Under the pieces are notes generated by a model. It saw nothing but the letters and a program-made list of their open reading frames with translations. It searched no databases and was not told where the DNA came from. Positions 5,743-12,900 of a stretch of 19,791 bases of DNA are shown piece after piece. Each line of letters starts with the position of its first letter. Positions within the stretch are counted from its first letter, which is position 1. Source of the DNA: Planctomycetota bacterium. Lineage in GTDB: Bacteria; Planctomycetota; PUPC01; DSUN01. The translations under genes were made by a program, and so were the position numbers. Location of the stretch: NCBI GenBank assembly GCA_016872875.1, contig VGYW01000111.1, positions 1-19,791 of the forward strand, written 5' to 3'.

Positions 5743-7851
5743 TTACTGCGCCTTCGGCGCACCCCGCCAGATTGATGCGAGTTCGTGGATGGTCAGCGAC
5801 ACGACCTTGAGGGTACCCCTGGTGCACTTGAGGGCGAGGGGGGCGTCGGAGGGGAGGAAGCAGGCGGAGAGGGATGCCTCGCCGTCGTTGCCGAATGCCT
5901 CGATGGAGGTGCGGTCAACGAGGAGCTCGAGCCTCAATCGCTTCGGGTCGGGCGCCATGGGCGCGGTGAAGCCCTGAATCGAGAGCTTGTCGCTCGTGAA
6001 GGCGAGGGTCTCGCCGCGGATGCGGAAGGCGGCTTCTGCACCAGCCTCCATTTCCAACTCAGCAAGGATGTGGAACAGGTCGCCCTTCGCGGCGAGCTTC
6101 AGCTCCTCGCCCGCGGCAAGGGTCCGGGTCTTCTCCTCGGCCTTGCTCTTGTGGAGGGTTGCGATCTCGGCGATGGGCTTGCGGAAGAGGCGCGCCGTGC
6201 CCCCGACGGTTCGGAGGGTGAGCTCGCAGGGGAAGGTGTGTTGCTGGTTGAAGGGCATGTTGGGGTACTTGCCGCCGCGCATCCAGGCGATCTGGATGCG
6301 CCGCCCGTCCTTCTCGGGGATGTGGTTCCAGGTCTGCGTGGCGTAGAAGTGCGGGCCGCTGGTGCGCCGCGGCTCGGCGTCGGGCTTGAAGGTCATCCCG
6401 TCGAAGTCGCCGACCGTATAGCTGCCGTCGCCGCCAATGACGACCCACTTGGTGCGGCTGCGATCTCCGTCCACGGGCAGCGGGAACATGTCGGGGCACT
6501 CGAAGAAGCCTTTCAACGTGCTCAGCTTCCGCCAACTCGTCAGGTTCGTGGAGTCGAAGAGGACATAGGTGTTGCCCGGGCCGGACAGGATCATGACCCA
6601 CTTCTTTCCCGCCTCGTACCAGAACACCCTCGGGTCGCGCTCGGGGTGGGCGAGCACGGGGTTCTTGTCCCACTTCGTCCACGTCCGCCCTCGGTCGTTG
6701 CTGTAGGAGATGCACTGGTTCAGGTTGTCGGTGCTGCTCCAGAAGGCGACGATGGCGGGCGTGTCTTTGCTCGTGGCGAGGCCCGAGGTGTTGTTCGCAT
6801 CCACCACCGCGCTGCCCGATTGCGTGCCCCCGAACTTGCCGCCCTTGCCGAATGCGGGCTGGACCTCCTCCCAGTGAATCAGGTCCTTGCTGATCGCGTG
6901 GAGCCAGCAGCTCCACCAGCGCTGGGCGAACAGGTGGTATTCGCCGTCCAGGTAGAAGAGGCCGTTGACGTCGTTGATCCAGCCCTCCTCGTGCGGGCCG
7001 GGGTTGAGCCTGTGGCGCGTCCACTGCCTGGCCGTGAAGTGGAACTGCGGGCGCAGCCGCTCGTGGTACAGCGTCGTGAGATCAACGGGCACAACGGTCT
7101 CGGCGATCATGTAGCTCGACGGTCCCGGCAGATGCAGTTTGCCTTCAGAGATGGTCGCGCCGTCCACCAACTGTCCGGCGGGGAAGCGGCCCATCGCGTC
7201 CTCAGCCTTCCCCGACTGGAACGTCCACCAGGCGAAGGGCTTGGGCTCGGATGGCTCATTCGGCTTCAGCGCGGCTATTGTCTTGGCGTCGAGGGCCGTG
7301 TCGTAGATGCGCGCGTCCTCTATCGTGCCCGTGAAGAAGCAGTTGGGCCGTCCCGCATCCACGTGGCGGAGGCCCATCAGCACGGTGCTCGACTGGTCGA
7401 AGGCAATGGGGTCGGACGCCATGGTGTAGCTCGCGTATGGCTGGCCGTTCCTGTAGAGTGCCACCTCGCGGCCTCGACAGACCAGCGCGATCTGGACCAC
7501 GGTGGTGGGGCCGGCGGTCTCGGCGGGCCAGGCGTCCTGCTGCCGGTGGCAGCGGCGCCCGTAGTCGCTCCCCAGCATCCACTTGGCGGGCTGGTATTCG
7601 CCGAAGACCAGCGCGTCGAACACCCCGCCGGGGTTCTCCAGCGTGAGCACGCTGCCGCCCCTCTGGGTGAGATTGGCAGGAGAGACCCAGGCGACGAGCG
7701 TCTTGTCCTTCAATGTGGCCCCCTTTGCCCGCGCTTTGGCGTCGGGCTGAATCTGCGCGGCGAACGCCGGTCTGCACGCGGCAACGACCCAGAGAGTGAT
7801 GCCGAGCCACGGCCCCATCGCCCGCCCCGCCGCCGATGCCGAAACGCTCAT
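5743..7851 (-). CDS. Secreted GH32 fructan hydrolase with N-terminal LamG-type domain
   Basis: The protein has 702 residues. A signal peptide ends at about 31 (AFA). A LamG/ConA-like domain (about 45-200, with TLVAWVSPANL and GTIEDARIYDTAL) is followed by the GH32 five-bladed propeller (about 275-560) and the C-terminal beta-sandwich. Catalytic landmarks are present: WINDVNG (291-297, nucleophile D294), RDP (405-407, transition-state stabiliser D406), ECPD (451-454, acid/base E451), and IEAFGNDGEASLSACF near the end. The family hydrolyses levan, inulin or sucrose with retention of configuration; levanase/exo-fructosidase is most likely for an exported enzyme. The Pro of the usual NDPNG is Val here. 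AGGAGG lies 12 bases before the ATG at 7851, an acceptable though long spacing. It converges with the ConA-like gene. Confidence 0.9.
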   Translation of the reverse strand: MSVSASAAGRAMGPWLGITLWVVAACRPAFAAQIQPDAKARAKGATLKDKTLVAWVSPANLTQRGGSVLTLENPGGVFDALVFGEYQPAKWMLGSDYGRRCHRQQDAWPAETAGPTTVVQIALVCRGREVALYRNGQPYASYTMASDPIAFDQSSTVLMGLRHVDAGRPNCFFTGTIEDARIYDTALDAKTIAALKPNEPSEPKPFAWWTFQSGKAEDAMGRFPAGQLVDGATISEGKLHLPGPSSYMIAETVVPVDLTTLYHERLRPQFHFTARQWTRHRLNPGPHEEGWINDVNGLFYLDGEYHLFAQRWWSCWLHAISKDLIHWEEVQPAFGKGGKFGGTQSGSAVVDANNTSGLATSKDTPAIVAFWSSTDNLNQCISYSNDRGRTWTKWDKNPVLAHPERDPRVFWYEAGKKWVMILSGPGNTYVLFDSTNLTSWRKLSTLKGFFECPDMFPLPVDGDRSRTKWVVIGGDGSYTVGDFDGMTFKPDAEPRRTSGPHFYATQTWNHIPEKDGRRIQIAWMRGGKYPNMPFNQQHTFPCELTLRTVGGTARLFRKPIAEIATLHKSKAEEKTRTLAAGEELKLAAKGDLFHILAELEMEAGAEAAFRIRGETLAFTSDKLSIQGFTAPMAPDPKRLRLELLVDRTSIEAFGNDGEASLSACFLPSDAPLALKCTRGTLKVVSLTIHELASIWRGAPKAQ

Positions 7852-7893
7852 GGTGAAACCGCGCCTCCTGTGTCATTAGCAAGCGCAGGGCGG

Positions 7894-7922
7894 ATCATAG
7901 GCTTCCCCATTGCGCAAGTCAA
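7894..7922 (-). promoter_or_regulatory. Sigma70-type promoter of the GH32 gene
   Basis: On the minus strand, TTGACT (7917-7922), 17 bases, TATGAT (7894-7899). The start of transcription would be near 7887, about 36 bases ahead of the ATG. It lies back to back with the ATPase promoter, about 55 bases away. Confidence 0.75.
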
Positions 7923-7955
7923 GCCCTACGGAACCTTGGAGAGCATGGGTCGCGC

Positions 7956-7983
7956 TTGCGCTGTGCAAGGCATGGCGTATAAT
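7956..7983 (+). promoter_or_regulatory. Promoter of the ATPase-TOPRIM pair
   Basis: A perfect TATAAT at 7978-7983 is preceded at 16 bases by TTGCGC (7956-7961), a weak -35 box. Transcription near 7990 leaves a leader of about 52 bases before the ATG at 8042. The element TAGCAAGCGC overlaps its start region (7983-7992) and recurs in the same orientation at 7877-7886, next to the GH32 start point. Confidence 0.6.
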
Positions 7984-8041
7984 AGCAAGCGCGTTGTGGG
8001 CGAGAGAAGCTATTCGGACTCGAGAAGAAGAGGCCCTGGGT

Positions 8042-9187
8042 ATGAAGCTGGCCAGACTGAGTTATGCGGAATTCGCCGGCACTGCGAACGAATGGCGGGT
8101 GGACAAGTGCCTGCTGGGGGACGTCAACCTGCTGGTCGGCATGAACGCGAGTGGCAAGTCGAGGACGCTGAACGTTATCAAGGCGCTGGCCGACCTGGTT
8201 TGCGGTGACGACAAACTGCACTTCCTCTCTGGCGATTATGAAGCGCTGTTCGACGATGGCGGCCGGACGGTCCAGTACTCGCTGAAGTACGACGACCTCC
8301 AGGTGGTGCGTGAGGTCCTGAAGGTGGACGGAGCGGATCGGATAACCCGCGGCCCCAGCGGCGAGGGCAGGATTCACGCAGAGCGAGTAGGCGAGCCGAT
8401 CGACTTCAGGGTCCCACTCGAAGCTCTGGCGTGCGTTTCGAAACGCGATGCCCTCCAGCACCCCTTTCTCGAGCCATTGTACCAGTGGGGCAAGTGTATG
8501 CGGCACTACCCCTTTGGGTCGCCGCTGGGCAAGGATTCCTTCATCATTCCGGCGCCGGGCCGTCTCACCACTGAACTGAATCTGAAGGACCCGAACTGCG
8601 TTGTGGCCCTCTTCAGGAAAGCTAGTACGGAGTTGGGCGATGGGTTTGTGGAGGCCGTGCGCGCAGACATGCGCGCGATTCGCTATGAACTAGACGCCAT
8701 CCAAGTGGCAGCGCCGCTGAGCCTCAACCTACCGGGCAACATCCAGGGTGAGCCTAAGTGTCTGATTGTGAAGGAGCACGATCTCTCCGGCGGCACGGAT
8801 CAGTATGCGATGTCCCAAGGCATGTTCCGAACGTTCGCGCTCCTCATACACATGAATTACGCACAGTTGAAGAACCTGCCCAGTCTCGTGCTCGTTGACG
8901 ATGTCGGGGAGGGCCTCGACTTCGAGCGCTCCACGGCGCTGATCAAACTTGTGGTGAACAAGGCTCAACGGACGGGTGTTCAGCTCGTCATGGCGACCAA
9001 CGACCGGTTCGTGATGAATGCCGTGGACCTGAGGTACTGGACGGTGGTTCAGCGCGTTCCGGGAGGGTGCCGCCTCTACAACTACGAGAACGCCCGGCCG
9101 GTTTTCGAGAAGTTCCAGCTCACCGGCCTGTCCAACTTCGATCTCCTCGCCAGCGGCTACCTGGACAGCATGGTTCATGCCGAATGA
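8042..9187 (+). CDS. AAA/ABC-type ATPase (AAA_21/OLD-like), candidate defence component
   Basis: The protein has 381 residues. Walker A is GMNASGKS at 33-40, preceded by the usual DVNLLV strand. A middle region of about 200 residues is less conserved. Then come an ABC-signature-like stretch (LSGG, then YAMSQGMFRTFALL), a Walker B LVLVDDVGEGLD, and a switch strand VQLVMATNDRF. This order is that of the SMC/RecF/OLD-related AAA_21 and AAA_15 ATPases found in anti-phage systems. Two departures stand out: Walker B has Asp-Asp rather than Asp-Glu, and the switch His of THS is replaced in TND. The start at 8042 has a modest GAAGAAGAGG upstream. Its stop overlaps the next start by 4 bases (9184-9187), so the two proteins are made together. 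Base composition looks less G+C-rich than the flanking genes. Confidence 0.82.
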   Translation: MKLARLSYAEFAGTANEWRVDKCLLGDVNLLVGMNASGKSRTLNVIKALADLVCGDDKLHFLSGDYEALFDDGGRTVQYSLKYDDLQVVREVLKVDGADRITRGPSGEGRIHAERVGEPIDFRVPLEALACVSKRDALQHPFLEPLYQWGKCMRHYPFGSPLGKDSFIIPAPGRLTTELNLKDPNCVVALFRKASTELGDGFVEAVRADMRAIRYELDAIQVAAPLSLNLPGNIQGEPKCLIVKEHDLSGGTDQYAMSQGMFRTFALLIHMNYAQLKNLPSLVLVDDVGEGLDFERSTALIKLVVNKAQRTGVQLVMATNDRFVMNAVDLRYWTVVQRVPGGCRLYNYENARPVFEKFQLTGLSNFDLLASGYLDSMVHAE

Positions 9188-9912
9188 AGAAGATCGCCGT
9201 CTTCGTTGAAGGGCAGTCCGAACAGATCTTCGTGCGGTCGTTGCTCCAGTGCGCTCTTGGGCATCAGCCTATCAGTTTTCAGTGCATTCAACTGGCCGGA
9301 GATCACGACAGGCAAGTGCCGTACTCGTTCCTCAACCCGGCAGCTGTCGCGTACTTCCTCATTGTCAACGTGGGCAGCGATGAGAGGGTTCTCTCGGCTG
9401 TCAAGGAGCGCGAACGCGCGCTCTTTGCCCAGGGCTACACTGGGATCATTGCGCTTCGTGACATGTACTCGCAAGCCTACGACAATCGCGCGGGCGGCCA
9501 GATTAAGGATGAGGTGACTGATGCCTTTCTCCATGCAGCGTTGGCGGCGGTTGCCACGATGAGCCGGGCGGGGGACATCAGCTTGCACTTCGCGATCATG
9601 GAGTTCGAGGCCTGGCTGCTGGCAATGGGGAACCTCCTCTGCCGTGCTTTCCCTGCCCTGACCCCGGAGGTGGTGCAGGCGGAACTGGGTTGCCGCCTAT
9701 CGGACATCGATCGCCAAACGCACTTCTACAGGCCATCCCGCCATCTCGACAGAATGCTCCGGAGCGTGGGGGCGGAGCACGACAAGTCCCGCAAGGAGTT
9801 GGAACGCATCTGTGCCGCCCTGACACCCGACGACATTCCCAGCGCGACGGGGCATGGCAGATGCCGGAACCTCCGCATTTTCTACGAAACCGTCCAACGG
9901 TGTCCGGAGTAG
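9184..9912 (+). CDS. DUF4276-like TOPRIM protein, partner of the ATPase
   Basis: The protein has 242 residues. It opens with KKIAVFVEGQSEQIFVRSLL, where VEGxxE (E9) is the first metal-binding position of DUF4276/TOPRIM-type proteins. IIALRDMYSQAYD at about 88-100 corresponds to the DxY segment of DUF4276 (D93), and FAIMEFEAWLLA at 137-147 is the EFEALLF motif of that family (E140, E142). The C-terminal third is basic and alpha-helical. TOPRIM proteins next to AAA ATPases act as nuclease effectors in OLD, Gabija and PARIS systems; DUF4276 is a related family with fewer studied members. The ATGA overlap with the upstream ATPase gene and the absence of other genes in the transcript make this a two-gene module. 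Nuclease activity is inferred, not shown. Confidence 0.78.
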   Translation: MKKIAVFVEGQSEQIFVRSLLQCALGHQPISFQCIQLAGDHDRQVPYSFLNPAAVAYFLIVNVGSDERVLSAVKERERALFAQGYTGIIALRDMYSQAYDNRAGGQIKDEVTDAFLHAALAAVATMSRAGDISLHFAIMEFEAWLLAMGNLLCRAFPALTPEVVQAELGCRLSDIDRQTHFYRPSRHLDRMLRSVGAEHDKSRKELERICAALTPDDIPSATGHGRCRNLRIFYETVQRCPE

Positions 9913-9948
9913 TCCTGTAGGCTTGGGCGGGCGGGAGGCTTGCGGTAG

Positions 9949-12900
9949 CTACGGGCGGGCGGCTGGGGTGAGATAGCCCCACTGCCGCAGGATGCGCTTG
10001 AGCTGGTCGGCCGCGGTCTCGCGGGGCGCGGTGAAGGCCAGGCGGAAGCCGACGTCGCTGAAGCTGTCCCGGCCCTCCTTCGCCTTGTCGAAGGGGAGGG
10101 GCCAGGGCTTGTCAAAGGGCCTGGCCTTGCCGTCCCAGAGCTCGGGGGGCGAGAGTGCGGAGCCGCCGATGACGGCCAGGGCAGCGGCGTGCTTGAGGGC
10201 GAAGTCGCGGAAGGCTTCCGCCTTGGGCTTCTCGGCGGCCTTGAGGAGGGCTTCCTCGAAGGCGGCAGCCGTGGGCTGATCGAGGACCATCTCGGCCACG
10301 TTGCCCACGAGGTGCTGAAGCTCGGGGCCGGCGCCCACGGGGGCGAACCAGAGGGTCTTGTCGTCCGCGTCCGTGGCGGGGATGGCCCTGTCCTTCTGCG
10401 GAAGCTGGCCGGCAACGGGGGGCATGAAGGCGTCGGCATCCGGCCAGGCGACCCCCGCGCGCCCCTCCCGGTGCTTCTTGACCATGAACTGCTGCTGCCT
10501 GTTCCAGGCGGCATCGCGGAGGTTGTGCGGGCGGTCCATCTTGCCCTTCACGTGAGCATCGAAGGCGGCTTGCCACTCGGCGGCGGTGGGGAGGCGGCAG
10601 CCGAGGAGCCAAGCAGCCTCCAGGGCGAGGGGGGCCGAGACGTATTGGGCGGGGGTCTGGTTGCTCGGCGGCGGGTGCTCGGCGTCTTTCGGATAGGCCT
10701 CGAACGCTCCGCCCTCAGCGGCCAGCCAGTTCGCCGCCAGGGTCAACTGGCCTGCCGGGCGCCGGCGCCAGTCCCAGGCACGCGGGCCTTGCCGCGCGTC
10801 CTCGGCAGCGGAGCCGACCAGTAGTTCGAGGTCGGGCCAGCGGTCGCCAGCGGCCATGGCGTCGAGGAGGAGGCGGACGGGTGTTTCGGTGGTGCAGAGG
10901 TAGCCGGGCTTGCCGGCCTTGTCTTTCGGCTCGACGCGGATGAAGGTGAGGGTGTGTCTGGTCCCTTCCTTCAGTTCGCCCTCGTAGGAAATCGTCTTGC
11001 CTTCCGGGCCGGGCTGGAGGGGCTTCCACTTGGAACCGAGCGGGGCCTTCTCGCTACAGGGGCCTGCCTTGTCGAGGCCGGCCTTCGGGTCGTCGGGCAT
11101 CTGCTGCTTGACGAACTCCTGGAGCTCGCCGAGCAGCTTCTTGGCCTGGGCGGACGCAGCGGCGTCCGCGGCTTCCTTGATGAAGGCGGCCACTGCGGCG
11201 TCAATCTGGGCCTTCGGGGTCTCCCTGCCCAGCCCTTCGGCGTTCAGGCGGAAGTAGTAGAGCTTGAGGCGGAACCTGGCGTCGGGGCCGAGCTTCTCGG
11301 CAATCTCCTTGATGCCGCCGAACTTGTCCGCCTGCTCGATCACCTTCTGCACATCGGGGCTGTCGAGCTTCTTGGGGTCGCTTGCGGCGGCGACGGCGCT
11401 GAAGCAGGCCTCCCAACGCCTGACGGCCTCGTCGGCGAGCTCCTTCGCCACCGTCCGCAAAGCATGGGCGCTGGTGGCCTTGAGCTTCTCGACGGTCGCG
11501 CGCAGCGCGACCTCTTGCTTGAGCTCCTCGAGGGTGCCGGGCCAGTCCCTCTCTTTCCCGAGCTTTCGCCAGATGATGAGGGGGGCTTGGGGCGGGCCGT
11601 CCTTCCCGATGGCCTGGGCGCGCTCGATGAGCGTCTTGCGGTCGAGGCCCTCGAGGGCGAGGAGCTTCTCGATCTGCTGGAAGGGGGAGAGGCCCTTGGG
11701 CACCTCGCGCTTCTTCCAGGCATCGTAGAGCTGGCGCGGGGTGCGCGGGGCGGCGTCGGGCTTGTCGTCGGGCGTGTAGCCGGCGTCGAGCATCGCCTGG
11801 AGGTCGCGGCAGGCGAGGAGGAAGTCGGCTGCCTCCTTGCGCGCCGTGGCGTAGCCGTCCACCGCGTTGGCCCAGGGCGCGCTCTTCTTGAGTTGGGCGG
11901 GGCCGACGGCTGGGAGGCCGCGCTCGGTCCACTTGGCGGCTTTGAGGACGCCCTGGAGGGTCCGCTCGCGGAGCGGCGGCAACTCGTCCGCGACGGCCCT
12001 GGCGAGGGGCGTGTCAGGGAGCGCCTTAGCGGCATCAGGGAGGCCGGCGGGGAGTTGCTCGGGGTCGTCGAGGGCCTTGAGGAAGGCGAGGAGGGCATCC
12101 ACGTCGCGGCGCAACTGGCCGTACCTCGCGCTGTCCTTCGCAAGCTCCTTGAGGGTGCCTTCGGGCGGGACGACGGCTTTGCGGCGCTCGGCCCACTCCT
12201 TGTTGAGCGCGTCGGAGGAGGTCGGCTTGACGGTGCCGATGCGGACGAGCCATTTCTCGACGGGCTCCCAGTATTCGGCGAGCTTGGCGTTGAGGCGGTC
12301 GAGCTCGCGGCCGATCTCGCCGGCGGCCTTGGCGATGCGCGCCTCGTTCTTCCTGACCCAGGGGAGCGGCGTGATCTGGCCGGCCAGCTTCTCCTGCTGG
12401 TCGCAGACGGTCTGGCCCTCCGCCGCAACCTTCTTCTTCTCGACGTCGGGCTCGCGCGAGAGCTCCTGGATGACGGCGCGGCAGGCGGCGATGGCGCCCT
12501 TCCAGGCGTCCGGCGGGCGTGGGTCCGGCTTCTCGGGCTTGTAGTAGTCGGCAACGTCCTTCAGCCAGAGTTCGAGGGTGTCGTCGGTGAACTGCTTCTG
12601 TTCGCGGAAGGCGCGATGGACCTGGCTGTCCGCGGCAAACGCCTGGGCGTCAATCTTGCCCCTCCAGTCGGCACCGAGAACGTCAACGACGGGTTTGGCT
12701 TTGGCCTTGATGTCCTCGAGGCGGCCTGGGACGGCCTCGAGGTTCGCCCCGGCGACCGTGGCCTCAATGTGGTTTGGGAATGCGGCGAGCACCGCGTCCT
12801 TCGATTCCTCCATCTTCTTCGCGAGCTGCTGGAGGCTCTCCCAGGCATCGGCGGTCCTGCTGGCCAGGGTCGTGGCGTTGCCGAGCCCCTTGGCGAGAGC

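Noticed and set aside
5749..5761. GCGCC-TTC-GGCGC hairpin as terminator between the convergent genes
   Set aside because: It lies within the last codons of the GH32 gene and has no T-run on either side.
5785..8208. Long plus-strand open frame across the GH32 gene
   Set aside because: The minus-strand frame holds all GH32 catalytic motifs; the plus frame shows no family and runs through the divergent promoters.
9913..9948. Terminator between the TOPRIM gene and the fusion gene
   Set aside because: The gap is 36 bases with only a loose direct repeat of GGGCGGGCGG; no stem with a T-run is visible.
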